From Sulfurimonas sp. HSL3-1 (GTDB taxonomy: Bacteria; Campylobacterota; Campylobacteria; Campylobacterales; Sulfurimonadaceae): DNA of 64,000 bases. The notes beneath the pieces are model-generated. The model had not been told where the DNA came from. It saw only the letters and a list, made by a program, of their open reading frames with translations, and did not search any database. Below, one piece after another: positions 16,828 through 26,245 of the stretch (its first letter is position 1; every line of letters starts with the position of its first letter). Location: assembly GCF_039645995.1 (NCBI RefSeq), contig NZ_CP147920.1, positions 1,302,001 to 1,366,000 of the forward strand, read 5' to 3'. A program made the position numbers and the translations under genes.

Positions 16828-18315
16828 TTATTGATGGCGGCTGCTGCGCCGTCCGCCGATAATGCGACAGTAGAGGTCGCCGTAGGCTTCGGCCGCGACT
16901 TCCCAGTCGAAACGCTGCTGCATCGCATTGAGACGCATCTGGTCGATGGCATCCGGGTCCCCGTACCAGATCTCCGTTGCCCATTTGACGGTATTGCTTA
17001 GCGCATCCGGCGTCGCAAAATCGAACTTGAAGCCGGTACCGCTTTGATGGTCGTTCCCGTAATTCCGGATCGTATCGTCCAGTCCGCCCGTTGCGCGGAC
17101 GATGGGCAGGGTGCCGTAGCGGAGGCTGTAGATCTGGTTCAGCCCGCAGGGCTCGAACAGGGAGGGCATCAGGAAAAGGTCGCTGCCCGCCTCGATGCGG
17201 TGGGCCAGGTCGTTGCGGTAGCCGATGTAACAGCCGAATTTATCCGGGTACTTGGCGGCCACGTCGCTGAAGAAGAATTCCGCCCAGGTCTCGCCCGTGC
17301 CCAGCAGCACGATCTGGATGTCCAGCTCCATCAGGTTCCAGATCGCCCCGGCCAGCAGGCCGATACCCTTCTGCTCCGCGAGCCGTCCGACCAGGCCGAT
17401 CAGCGGCACGTCCTCGCGTTCGGGGAGACCGAATTCGCGCTGCAGCTCCTGTTTGCAAATCGCTTTTCCGGCAAGGTTGTCGACGTCGAAGGTCTGCGGG
17501 ATCAGCGGATCGACCGCCGGGCTCCACTCGTCGTAATCGACGCCGTTGAGGATGCCGTAAAGCTTATGGGCGTTGGCGTCTATAAGCCCCTCCAGCCCCC
17601 AGCCGAACTCCGCCGTGCGGATCTCGTTGGCGTACTTGCGGCTGACGGCGTTGACGGCATCGGCGTGCACGATGCCCGCTTTGAGCAGGTTCACCCCGCC
17701 GAACTCTTCGAGTTCGTCGGCGTTGTAGTGTTCCCAGCCGACGCCGAGCACATCCATCGCGCCCTTGTAGAACTTGCCCTGGTGCTGGAGGTTGTGGATC
17801 GTCAGCAGCGTCCCGGTGTTCTCGAAGTCGGGATCGAAGGCGTAGGTCGTGTTGAGCAGCAGCGGGATCGACGCCGTGTGCCAGTCGTTCGCGTGGATGA
17901 CGTCGGGTTTGAACCGCAGCATCTTTGCGAGCTGGAACACCGCCTTGGAGAAAAAGATGAAACGATTGTCGTTGTCGCCGTAGGCCTGGCCGCCCTCGTC
18001 GTAGAGCCCCTTGCGGCCGAAAAAGCCTTCGTGATCGATAAAGTAGACGGGGACGTCGCTGCCGGGCAGCACCCCTTCGTACACGGCCGCCCACGCTTCG
18101 CCCATGCTTCCCATCGGCACGCCGAGGGAACCGTTGAGCTTTTTCAGCCCGTACTTCTCGGTATCAACAATGTAGTAACGCGGCATTACGACGCGGACAT
18201 CGTGTCCCAACGCGCGCAACGCCTTCGGAAGCGCGCCCGCTACGTCGGCGAGACCGCCGCTCTTGGCAAAAGGAACGGCTTCGGAGGCCGCCAGAAGAAT
18301 ATTGAATGATGTCAT
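16828..18315 (-). CDS. glgA: Glycogen/starch synthase (first of two paralogues)
   Basis: The 495-residue GT5 enzyme extends alpha-1,4-glucan from ADP-glucose (or UDP-glucose). The nucleotide-sugar motif KSGGLADVAGALPKAL is at the N-terminus, IHANDWHTASIPLLL follows in the middle, and the C-terminal FEPCGLNQIYSLRYGT carries the catalytic Glu. Length is normal. The ATG has a GAGGCAA site. It lies between the second synthase and glgB with short gaps, forming the elongation and branching core of the cluster. Confidence 0.93.
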   Translation of the reverse strand: MTSFNILLAASEAVPFAKSGGLADVAGALPKALRALGHDVRVVMPRYYIVDTEKYGLKKLNGSLGVPMGSMGEAWAAVYEGVLPGSDVPVYFIDHEGFFGRKGLYDEGGQAYGDNDNRFIFFSKAVFQLAKMLRFKPDVIHANDWHTASIPLLLNTTYAFDPDFENTGTLLTIHNLQHQGKFYKGAMDVLGVGWEHYNADELEEFGGVNLLKAGIVHADAVNAVSRKYANEIRTAEFGWGLEGLIDANAHKLYGILNGVDYDEWSPAVDPLIPQTFDVDNLAGKAICKQELQREFGLPEREDVPLIGLVGRLAEQKGIGLLAGAIWNLMELDIQIVLLGTGETWAEFFFSDVAAKYPDKFGCYIGYRNDLAHRIEAGSDLFLMPSLFEPCGLNQIYSLRYGTLPIVRATGGLDDTIRNYGNDHQSGTGFKFDFATPDALSNTVKWATEIWYGDPDAIDQMRLNAMQQRFDWEVAAEAYGDLYCRIIGGRRSSRHQ

Positions 18316-18364
18316 ATATTGCCTCGTGTTGGAATACGGAATTTCCCGGACGCGATAAAGGGGC

Positions 18365-19798
18365 TCATTTTAACGCGCTCCCGCTGATTTTCCGGTACAG
18401 CGCGGCGTACGCCGAGGCACTTTGACCCCAGGAGACATCCGCCTTCATATTGTGGGTTGCGACCCTGCTCCACGCTTTCGCGTCATTGAAGAGCCCGAGG
18501 GCCGCCTCAAAGGCGCCCAGGAGCGCCTCGGGAGTTGCGGCGTCAAAGGCGATCCCGCAGGGGCTCTGCGCTTCGGGGGCATACGCGACCGGGGCCACCG
18601 TATCGGCAAGCCCGCCGACACGGTGCACGACCGGCACGGCACCGTAGTGCGCCGCGATGAGCTGGTTCAGCCCGCAGGGTTCGAACAGGGAGGGCATCAG
18701 CAGGAAATCCGCCGCCGCGTACATGCGGTGGGCCAGCGCCTCGTCGTAGCCGAAAAAGAGGTGGATGTTGGGGTGCGCCTCCGCCGCCTTCTCGAAACGC
18801 GGGGCATACTGCGGCTCCCCCTCCCCCAGAACGGCGATATTGCACGGCAGCGCCGCCATCTGCGGCAGTGCCTCGAGGAGCAGGTCTATCCCCTTCTGCC
18901 AGGTAAAGCGCCCGATGAAGATAAAGAGCGGGAGCTCGGCATCGCAGAGGCCCGCCTCCGCCAGATAGTGCTTTTTGTTGGCGTGCTTGCCCCGCGGCGT
19001 TTTATAGAGGCGAAAAAGGCTACTGTCCGACTGCGGTGCGAAATGCTCCGTATCGATCCCGTTCGCGATGCCGGTCACTTTAGCCCGGTGGTGCTGCAGG
19101 TACCCCTCCAGCCCGCAGCCGAACCGGTGGGTGAGGATCTCCTCCGCATAGGTAGGGCTGACGGTCGTGACGGCATCGGCATACCCTATGCCCGCCTTCA
19201 TCAGGTTGATCCGGTCGTAGAATTCGATCCCTTCGAGGGTAAAGTGGCGCTTGTCCACTCCCAGCGCAGAGAGCGCACTTTTCGGGAACTCCCCCTGATA
19301 CGCGAGGTTGTGGATCGTATAGACGGTAGAGGCCTTCAGGGTATCGTCCTCGGCGATGATCAGCGCCGTCAGGGCCGTCTGCCAGTCGTTGAGATGGACG
19401 ATATCGCTCTGCAGGCGCCGGGCGAGCTCGCTTACCGCATAACTGAAAAGACCGAAACGCTGCGCATTGTCGTCGTACCCCTCGCCCGGCGGGCCGTAGA
19501 GGTAATCGCGGTCGCAGAGCTGCGGTTCATAGACAAAGAGGTAGGCGCGCCCTTCGAAGCGGCTCTCATAGACGGAAACGGTACGGCGTTCTATGCCCAG
19601 CATCACGTCAAAGAAGTCCGTCGGCCCTTCGATGCCGAAGCGCTGCCGGTCCACCGTGTGGTAGAGCGGCATCACCACGGTCACGTCGAAGGCGTCCGAG
19701 AGAGCCTTGGGGAGGCTGTAGCCGACGTCCGCCAGACCGCCGGTCTTTGCGAACGGGTACACCTCGCTGGCGGCGAAGAGTACACTCTGCTTACGCAT
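18365..19798 (-). CDS. glgA: Glycogen/starch synthase (second paralogue)
   Basis: The 477-residue GT5 protein has KTGGLADVGYSLPKAL, IVHLNDWQTALTALII and FEPCGLNQLIAAHYG, so the donor-binding and catalytic elements are intact. It is clearly diverged from the neighbouring glgA. I prefer the ATG at 19798, eight bases after an AGGGG site and overlapping the galT stop as ATGCGTAA; a GTG nine bases upstream is the alternative. In organisms with two synthases one copy often initiates or makes short chains, but which copy does so here cannot be told. Confidence 0.88.
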   Translation of the reverse strand: MRKQSVLFAASEVYPFAKTGGLADVGYSLPKALSDAFDVTVVMPLYHTVDRQRFGIEGPTDFFDVMLGIERRTVSVYESRFEGRAYLFVYEPQLCDRDYLYGPPGEGYDDNAQRFGLFSYAVSELARRLQSDIVHLNDWQTALTALIIAEDDTLKASTVYTIHNLAYQGEFPKSALSALGVDKRHFTLEGIEFYDRINLMKAGIGYADAVTTVSPTYAEEILTHRFGCGLEGYLQHHRAKVTGIANGIDTEHFAPQSDSSLFRLYKTPRGKHANKKHYLAEAGLCDAELPLFIFIGRFTWQKGIDLLLEALPQMAALPCNIAVLGEGEPQYAPRFEKAAEAHPNIHLFFGYDEALAHRMYAAADFLLMPSLFEPCGLNQLIAAHYGAVPVVHRVGGLADTVAPVAYAPEAQSPCGIAFDAATPEALLGAFEAALGLFNDAKAWSRVATHNMKADVSWGQSASAYAALYRKISGSALK

Positions 19799-20816
19799 CA
19801 GGTTCACCCCTCAGCAGTCTTGCCGCCGTTTCGGGGGCGACGGGGTTGATCATGACCTGCGTCGAGAGCTCAAACCCGCCGTGCCTGTAGAGCCGCGGCT
19901 GGATCCGGAGGGTAAAGCGGAACATATCGTCCGTCGTCGCATAGGGCGCCATGCCCTCGGGGACATGGAACGGGGGCGTGGCGATCTCGACGTTGAAAGC
20001 CAGGCACCCCAGCTGCCGTTCCAGCTTCGCGAGGACGTCCAGCAGCAGCGGTGCCAGGGGCTCGAAATCCTTCGGGCCGAGGGTGTCGATCTGGCCGCGC
20101 CGTTTTTCCGAGGCAATGATCACCTCGAACGGGTAGGCGCTTGCAAAGGGGCAATATGCCGTATAGCCCCCCTGCTCGGCGATGATGCGTTCTCCCGCCT
20201 GGCGCTCGTGGCTGATGATCGCCGCAACGAGCGGCGTGCCGTGCTCGCGAAAATAGTGTGCGTTGCGTTCATAATAGGCGCGCTGCGCCTCCGGGAGGAT
20301 CGGCAGGCCGATGAGCTGGGTGTGCGAATGGGGCTGGGTCGCCCCCGCGTCGCTCCCCTCGTTTTTAAACAGGGAGATATAGCCGATACGGATGTCCCGC
20401 CGCAGGTCCGCCACCCGCGCGCCCAGGGTCAGGAGCCAGTCCACGACCTCCTGTTCGCTCCACTGCGTCATGGAGGTGCGGTGCTCAGGTGTGTCGATGA
20501 TCACTTCGTGGGCCCCGAACCCGTCGTGGTATTCAAAAAGCCCGTAATGGTGCCGGTGGGGCGTCTCGATCTGCACGGCCTTGTAGAGGTTGGGGACGAC
20601 GCGGGTCTTCCACCCCGGCTCGTTTGCAAAACTCCCTTCGTCTCTGAGGGCGAAGATCTCCGGCGGCGTCAGCGATTCGTTCCCCTCGCAGAAGGGACAT
20701 TTGGCCACATGGTGGAACGCCTTGACACGTTTGGGGATGCAGTCAGGACGGTGGAGCCGTTCGGGGGCGATGAGGACGTGCACGTCGTGCAGCTTGTCGT
20801 ACCGGATCTCAGACAT
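19791..20816 (-). CDS. galT: Galactose-1-phosphate uridylyltransferase-like (GalT)
   Basis: The 341-residue HIT-superfamily protein has the nucleophile motif as HSHTQ (H-x-H-x-Q), an N-terminal CPFC pair probably binding zinc, and the C-terminal LRIQPRLYRHGGFELST. GalT exchanges UMP between UDP-glucose and galactose 1-phosphate. No galK or galE is in the cluster, and related proteins act as ADP-glucose phosphorylases, so a role in supplying or recycling nucleotide glucose for the two GlgA enzymes is plausible. The ATG has an AAAGGGGCGG site. Confidence 0.8.
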   Translation of the reverse strand: MSEIRYDKLHDVHVLIAPERLHRPDCIPKRVKAFHHVAKCPFCEGNESLTPPEIFALRDEGSFANEPGWKTRVVPNLYKAVQIETPHRHHYGLFEYHDGFGAHEVIIDTPEHRTSMTQWSEQEVVDWLLTLGARVADLRRDIRIGYISLFKNEGSDAGATQPHSHTQLIGLPILPEAQRAYYERNAHYFREHGTPLVAAIISHERQAGERIIAEQGGYTAYCPFASAYPFEVIIASEKRRGQIDTLGPKDFEPLAPLLLDVLAKLERQLGCLAFNVEIATPPFHVPEGMAPYATTDDMFRFTLRIQPRLYRHGGFELSTQVMINPVAPETAARLLRGEPDA

Positions 20817-20860
20817 TGCCGCCCCTTTGCATCAGATCGTGTACCATGTGCTCTTTTCTC

Positions 20861-22894
20861 CTAGACAAACCAGTGCTCCGCGTAAGTTTCATTCATATCG
20901 ATATGCAGCGATCCGTACCCCGGCAGCGTTTGGATAATCTCGTCGCCGTGGGTAATCTCGAAACGCAGATGGAAGACATCGAGCCCGAGGAACCCCTCGC
21001 GTGAGAGCGCCAGTTCCGGGCGCTCGTCGAAGGCGAACGCGAGCCGCTTATCCTGCAGGGTTCTCGCCATCGGCACCACCGCTTGCCGGCCGTTCTCTTC
21101 GATCGTCACAACCAGCATGCACCCCTTGGTGCGCAGCATCTCGGTGTCCCCTTCGAAAGCGAGGTAGACCTGTTCCTCGTCATGCCCGTAGTGGATCTTC
21201 TCGATGGGGCCGCGGACCCGGTCCATCGTCGAGTACCCCTTGCTTTCGTCGACCATACCGCTGCCCAGCCACTCGAAAAAGCTCGATTCCTTTCCGTCGA
21301 TGATCGGCGAGACCGCGCTCTGCGGGTAGGTGAGGAAAGCATCGCGCCCCTTCTGGGTGATGATCGGATCGAAAAGATCGGCCGGGGGCTGCATCCCCAG
21401 CAGGCGGTAGATAGCGATAAGGTGGTCGCGGAAAAGCGCGTCGAACTCTTCGGCGAAGTCCGTCGCGTGGTCGTCGCCGTACCACCAGAACCAGTCGCTG
21501 CATTCGGCGGCCAGGAAATGAAATCGGATCTTTTCCGCCGTCTCCGGGTCAACCCCGCCCCCGTGGTGGTCGGCATCGCGGCGGGTCTGGTAGATCAGTT
21601 CCCAGGCGCGGTTCTTCTCGACGTGGCCGCTCCAGGTGTCGAAGTTGCCGTAGATCCAGCTTCCCGGCGCCAGATGCGGCAGCGTCGGCTGATCGGGCTG
21701 GAGTGCAACCTCGTTCATCGTCACCGTCTGCAGGCCGTCGCTGCTCTTCAATCGGGCGTAGAGCGCGGTGAAGAAGTCGTAGGCGTTGTTTTCAAAGAAC
21801 TCCCAGGCGTTCTCCCCGTCAAGGATGACGAAGACGGTACGCTCCGCTTTTCCCGAAGCGATACCGCCGACGGAACGGATAAAGTGCTCCGCCGCTTCGT
21901 CCGCCGGTTTGAAACGGTAGGTAAAGCCGATGAGGTCGCTGAGCCCGTGGTCGCGGAAGCCGATGGTGACGCCGTCGAAACGGTAGGGGCTGTAGAGGTC
22001 CTCGCGGGCGCTGTTTTTGAGCGAACGGAACAAGATCTCCTCGTCCGTCGCAATCCATTTGAGACCGTGTTCCCGGTAAATGCCGACGCTGCGCTCGTCC
22101 ACCGCCCCTTCTGCCGGCCAGAACCCGACCGGGTCCGTTCCGAACGTCTTTTGATACAGGGCGATCGCGCGCCGTACCTGCTCCACCGCGTCTCCCTCGA
22201 GCGAGAGCGGGTTGGCCGGCAGCGTCGTGTGGGGATTGGCCTTTTTGGCGTTCCCGACATCGAGCAGCAGTGGCAGAATGGGGTGGTTGTACGGCGTCGT
22301 CGAGACGGCGATCGTCCCCGACTTCTGCAGCTGCGCGTAAAAAGGGAGGATCGTTGCGACAAAGGAGGTCAGCTCCTCGAGCAGCGCATGCTTGTCCCGC
22401 TGGGAGTAGGCATCCTGCTGCGCCAAAAGCTTCTTAACTACGCTGCTGTGCTGGCGCAGGTAGTTGCCGCACCATGCCAGCATAAAGAGCAGCTGCAGCT
22501 CCAGCAGCTGCGCGTGGCTGTAATCGTCGCGGTGGAAGAGCGCCGCATAGCGCGGCAGCGGCCGCACCATCGTTTCGAACTGCGTCGATTTGCACATCTT
22601 GACCATCCAGGCGCGCTCATGCTCCTCGAGCTGCTCCGTCGGTTTGATCCAGAGCGCCAAAAAGGCGTCGTTGGCAAGCGGATCGCGGTAGAGGTTCAGC
22701 TGTTCGATCAGCGGAGGGGTGACGTTGAACGTCGCCTTGAGACCCGGGAACCGCGTCAGCAGCCACGGCATCTCGTAGTAATCTTTGATGGCATGCAGGA
22801 ACACCCACGGCATCGTCATGACACCGCTGCTGTCCCGGTAATCGGGCTGGTGCATGTGCCAGATGAATGCGAGGTTCAGCGATGCTCTGCGCAT
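20861..22894 (-). CDS. Glycoside hydrolase family 57 (alpha-amylase/branching type)
   Basis: The 677-residue protein is a GH57 retaining alpha-glucan enzyme. Family motifs seen are WHMHQPDY at residues 12-19, WPAEGAVDE near 259, and FVILDGENAWEFF near 354-366, whose Asp is the acid/base. GH57 includes amylases, 4-alpha-glucanotransferases and branching enzymes, and I cannot choose between them from these motifs. The chosen ATG overlaps the preceding stop as TAATG, indicating translational coupling; an upstream in-frame ATG adds five residues. Confidence 0.88.
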   Translation of the reverse strand: MRRASLNLAFIWHMHQPDYRDSSGVMTMPWVFLHAIKDYYEMPWLLTRFPGLKATFNVTPPLIEQLNLYRDPLANDAFLALWIKPTEQLEEHERAWMVKMCKSTQFETMVRPLPRYAALFHRDDYSHAQLLELQLLFMLAWCGNYLRQHSSVVKKLLAQQDAYSQRDKHALLEELTSFVATILPFYAQLQKSGTIAVSTTPYNHPILPLLLDVGNAKKANPHTTLPANPLSLEGDAVEQVRRAIALYQKTFGTDPVGFWPAEGAVDERSVGIYREHGLKWIATDEEILFRSLKNSAREDLYSPYRFDGVTIGFRDHGLSDLIGFTYRFKPADEAAEHFIRSVGGIASGKAERTVFVILDGENAWEFFENNAYDFFTALYARLKSSDGLQTVTMNEVALQPDQPTLPHLAPGSWIYGNFDTWSGHVEKNRAWELIYQTRRDADHHGGGVDPETAEKIRFHFLAAECSDWFWWYGDDHATDFAEEFDALFRDHLIAIYRLLGMQPPADLFDPIITQKGRDAFLTYPQSAVSPIIDGKESSFFEWLGSGMVDESKGYSTMDRVRGPIEKIHYGHDEEQVYLAFEGDTEMLRTKGCMLVVTIEENGRQAVVPMARTLQDKRLAFAFDERPELALSREGFLGLDVFHLRFEITHGDEIIQTLPGYGSLHIDMNETYAEHWFV

Positions 22895-25401
22895 TAGACT
22901 GTGGCCCACTCCGCGATCTTGGCGGTATATTCCGAAAGGATCTCCTCGCCGCGTTTATCCGACTCCGCCTGGATATAGAGGTTGAGACTGTCGTTGTACT
23001 GGTCTGGGATCATCAGGATCCAGTCGTTGGCATCGAGCCAGATCTTCACCCCGTCGAGGGTCGACGCGTCTTTACCCTTGGCATCCTCGAGGAAGCGGCG
23101 CATCATCTTGCCCTTGTGGGACTGGCTGCACGCTGCCTGGGCCGCGCGGTAATAGAATTTCGGCAGCGATGCGATCAGGTCGGAGAGTTTGACGTCGAAC
23201 TTGATCATCAGCTCCAGGATCTTCAACGTCGCGAACATGCTGTCACGGTGCGTCGCGAAGGCGGTAAAGGCGAAGTTCCCCTCCCCTGTCGCCACCAGGT
23301 CGTACTGGCGCATCTGCTCGGATTTGAAGTTCGCGTACTGCCCCCGTTCGATCTCCAGGGCGTCGAAGTAGACAATGTCCGCCGCCCAGGTCGGCAGGAA
23401 GACTTTCATCTTCTCGCCCCGTTCGCGCGCTTCCATGTTCAGCAGCGTCAGTACGATATAGAGGGCCGTCTGCTTCTCGAGCACCTTCCCTTCGTCGCAC
23501 ACGATCTCCAGACGCTGGCCGTAGGGGTAGACCAAAAAGCCTGCATCGAGTTGCATGGATTGGATCACGGCGCTCAGGTCGCTGACGGAGCGCTTGACCA
23601 GGGAGTTGATGTTCGCGAGGCGCTGCTCATCCGCATAGGCGTTGAAGATGATATTGTCCACCTCCATGTCCCGCAGGATATCCGGATAGACCTCGTACCC
23701 CATCCCGTGCATCACGTCCACGGCGATCCGGTACCCGCCGCGCTTGAAGAGGTGGGCATCGAAGAGGCGTTCCATCTGCTTCTGATAGGCGGCATACTCT
23801 TTGGCGTGGTCGGACTCGAAAATCTGGCCGATCTGGGAGAAGTCCACCCGGCGGAAGGTCTCTTTGAAAAAGGCCTTTTCCACCTTCTTTGCCACCTCGT
23901 TGTTGATCCGCAGGGCTTCATGGTTGTAGAAGGTGATGACCGTACTGGTCGGGTCGTCGATCTGCTGGCGGAAGTAGACCCCGGCGACGACGCCGTTGTC
24001 CATGGAGAGGCTGCAGCGCAGGACCGAGGAGGGAATGCCGTTGTAATCCTTGACGTTGACGCCGGACGAGAGCAGGCCCCCGACGAAGGCGCGCTTGAGC
24101 ATCCGCGATCCCTTGTTGTAGTCCCGGGCCATGACGACCGTCGAACCGATGGGCAGCTGGGCGCCGAACGCTTCGGCAAGCTTCGTTGCCATCTCGCAGG
24201 AGAGCTCGACGTTGGATTTCCCGATGACGTAGCCGTTCTCGAAGATGGAGTTCTTGTAGCGGCTCCCGAGGATGACGCTGCGGCTGACGATGGCGGCGTC
24301 CTCGATCACCTTGTGCGGCCAGATCGTGACGTCTTTTTCGACGGTGACCAGCTGGCCGATCTCACACTCTTCGGCCAGGATCATCCCCGCCTTCGCCGTG
24401 ACGTTCTTGCCGATCTTGTTGTCGTTGCAGATGACGCAGCCGTCAAAGAGGGCGTGTTTGTCGACGTTGACCCGCTCCCACAGTACGCTGTTGCGCACCT
24501 TGCTCTCTTTCCCGATCTCGCAGTCGTCGCCGACAACGACGTTGTTCAGCTTTGTCCCCTTGCCGATCGTGACGTTCCGTCCCAGGACGACCGTCCCGAT
24601 GATCTCGACGCTGCTGTCGAGTTCATAGGGCTCGTCGCTGAAGAGCACGCCGTCAGGGTACTGCCGGCGGACCGGCGGCATCTGCACCTTCACCCTGCCC
24701 CCGAGGATATCCTCGTAGACATCGCGGTAGCTCTCCGGGTTGCCGACGTCGCGCCAGTACCCTTCGGCGTTCCCGGCCATCAGGGGAACCCCTTCGCGCA
24801 TCAGCAGCGGGAAAAGGTCCTTGGCGAAGTCGAAGTTCTCGTTGCTCGGGATATAGGAGAGGATCTCCGGTTCGATGACGTAGATCCCCGTATTGATCGT
24901 ATCGCTGAAGACCTCGCCCCAGCTCGGCTTTTCAAGAAACTTCTCGATCCGGCCCTCTTCGTTCGCGATCACCACCCCGAACTCCAGGGGGTTTTCGACG
25001 GAAGTGAGCGTAATCGTCAGCTTCGAATCTTTCTGCGCGTGGTAATCGAAGATCTTCTTGAAATCGAAATCGGTCACCAGGTCACCGCTGATGATGATGA
25101 AGTTGTCGTCGCCGATATGCTCTTCGGCCAGCTTGACCGCCCCCGCCGTGCCGTAATCGTCATCGGGCAGGACGTAGGTGATATTGATGCCCAGGTGGCT
25201 ACCGTCTTTGAAATAGTCCCGGATGACATCGGGCTTGAAGTAGAGCAGCACGATAAACTCGGTGATCCCGAGCTCCTTCAGGGTCAACATCGTGTGCTCC
25301 ATCATCGGACGGTTCACGATCGGCAGCATCGGCTTGGGACGCGAATGGGTTAACGGCTGGATCCTCGTTCCAAACCCACCTGCCATAACAACGGCTTTCA
25401 T
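22894..25401 (-). CDS. Nucleotidyltransferase / left-handed helix / degenerate phosphohexomutase fusion
   Basis: The 835-residue protein has three parts. Residues 1-235 form a sugar-phosphate nucleotidyltransferase with MAGGFGTRIQPLT and the metal/substrate motifs SGDLVTDFDF and FLEKPSWGEV. Residues 255-385 form hexapeptide repeats. Residues 390-835 form a phosphomannomutase/phosphoglucomutase-like domain. The mutase domain has lost its phosphoserine loop (FRQQIDDPTS near 477-486) and its DGDxDR metal loop (YPYGQR, 625-630), so mutase activity is unlikely. Such fusions are often annotated mannose-1-phosphate guanylyltransferase. Here it may make the NDP-glucose used by GlgA, since no separate glgC is seen. 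Confidence 0.8.
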   Translation of the reverse strand: MKAVVMAGGFGTRIQPLTHSRPKPMLPIVNRPMMEHTMLTLKELGITEFIVLLYFKPDVIRDYFKDGSHLGINITYVLPDDDYGTAGAVKLAEEHIGDDNFIIISGDLVTDFDFKKIFDYHAQKDSKLTITLTSVENPLEFGVVIANEEGRIEKFLEKPSWGEVFSDTINTGIYVIEPEILSYIPSNENFDFAKDLFPLLMREGVPLMAGNAEGYWRDVGNPESYRDVYEDILGGRVKVQMPPVRRQYPDGVLFSDEPYELDSSVEIIGTVVLGRNVTIGKGTKLNNVVVGDDCEIGKESKVRNSVLWERVNVDKHALFDGCVICNDNKIGKNVTAKAGMILAEECEIGQLVTVEKDVTIWPHKVIEDAAIVSRSVILGSRYKNSIFENGYVIGKSNVELSCEMATKLAEAFGAQLPIGSTVVMARDYNKGSRMLKRAFVGGLLSSGVNVKDYNGIPSSVLRCSLSMDNGVVAGVYFRQQIDDPTSTVITFYNHEALRINNEVAKKVEKAFFKETFRRVDFSQIGQIFESDHAKEYAAYQKQMERLFDAHLFKRGGYRIAVDVMHGMGYEVYPDILRDMEVDNIIFNAYADEQRLANINSLVKRSVSDLSAVIQSMQLDAGFLVYPYGQRLEIVCDEGKVLEKQTALYIVLTLLNMEARERGEKMKVFLPTWAADIVYFDALEIERGQYANFKSEQMRQYDLVATGEGNFAFTAFATHRDSMFATLKILELMIKFDVKLSDLIASLPKFYYRAAQAACSQSHKGKMMRRFLEDAKGKDASTLDGVKIWLDANDWILMIPDQYNDSLNLYIQAESDKRGEEILSEYTAKIAEWATV

Positions 25402-25494
25402 ACACTCTCCTCACAATTAAATCGACCCCTCCGTTTAACGACCGGTAAGGCAGTTACGTCGTCCTTACTGCATTATTTAAAGTTCAAAGGGCAT

Positions 25495-25776
25495 TCAAAG
25501 CTCCAGCAAAGCGTTGTCGCTGCCGAACGGCGAGGGAACGCAAGTACAGTCGGTTTCCGCCATCCAGGCGCCGTCACCGCTTTTGTAGCCGAATTCAAAT
25601 GTGCTACCGGCGGGCAATACCTTTGTCAGATAAAACTCGCCGTTCTTCTTCTGCTTCATCGGCTCGTCCGACCAGCCGTTCCAGGCGCCGCACAGTGCGA
25701 CCGTTTCCATCCCTGTTTCAGGGGACACCGTAAACGTAACCCAGACTTTTTGTCCGTTCTGTTTTTTTCTGATCAT
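25495..25776 (-). CDS. Small CBM48/isoamylase early-set domain protein
   Basis: The 93-residue protein is a stand-alone glycogen-binding-type beta-sandwich. Its phrases VWVTFTVSP, VALCGAWNGWSDEPM, FYLTKVLPAGSTFEFGYK match the CBM48/AMPK-beta domain. There is no catalytic domain. As the first gene of the minus-strand glucan cluster it could tether enzymes to glycogen or act as an accessory subunit. It lies 93 bases upstream of the nucleotidyltransferase fusion. Confidence 0.8.
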   Translation of the reverse strand: MIRKKQNGQKVWVTFTVSPETGMETVALCGAWNGWSDEPMKQKKNGEFYLTKVLPAGSTFEFGYKSGDGAWMAETDCTCVPSPFGSDNALLEL

Positions 25777-25954
25777 TACCCACCTCGTATGTTTTGAAAT
25801 GTGCGTAAAGGATTTTACTACAAAATAGTATGCAAAACAGATTACAAAGTGATTGCAATTTAATCAACCCTCCCTGCTGCAGGGTCAAAGTAGCCCTCAG
25901 AATCTAAGTATCTTTTCGCTACAATTAATATCATTACGTCAAAAAAGGTATGCC

Positions 25955-26245
25955 ATGCAAATCGACGACGCCCTGTTAAGCCGTCTGGAAAAACTCTCAA
26001 TGCTCAAAATCGATGAGGCCCATCGCGAGGAAGTGATCGGCCAGCTCAGCGAGATCGTCTCATTCGTCGACAATCTTAGCGCGCTTGACACAACAGACGT
26101 TCCCGACACCTTCGCCATGACCTCCAATGCGACGCAGCTGCGCGAAGATGTTCCGAACTGTGACACCGCCGTCAACGACGACATCCTGGCGCACGCCCCG
26201 CACAGCGACGAGCACTTCTTTATCGTTCCGAAGATTATCGAATGA
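25955..26245 (+). CDS. gatC: Aspartyl/glutamyl-tRNA amidotransferase subunit C
   Basis: The 96-residue subunit of GatCAB stabilises the amidase that converts Glu-tRNA-Gln and Asp-tRNA-Asn into the correct amidated tRNAs. It has the typical LSRLEKLSMLKI, QLSEIVSFVDNLSALDTTDVP and C-terminal FIVPKIIE. The ATG follows AAAAAAGG. A candidate -10 TACAAT lies about 30 bases upstream. gatA and gatB are not in this window. Confidence 0.93.
   Translation: MQIDDALLSRLEKLSMLKIDEAHREEVIGQLSEIVSFVDNLSALDTTDVPDTFAMTSNATQLREDVPNCDTAVNDDILAHAPHSDEHFFIVPKIIE

Noticed and set aside
16817-16984. 56-residue N-terminal extension of glgB reaching into glgA
   Set aside because: It is out-of-frame glgA sequence. 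The internal ATG has a ribosome site and matches the family start.
22867-25353. 828-codon open frame opposite the nucleotidyltransferase fusion
   Set aside because: It is an antisense shadow of a GC-rich gene, full of Asp/Val/His repeats typical of reverse-complement coding, with no motif.
22894-25401. Calling the nucleotidyltransferase fusion a plain glucose-1-phosphate adenylyltransferase (glgC)
   Set aside because: The protein is twice the GlgC length and has a mutase-like domain. Its nucleotide specificity cannot be read from the sequence.
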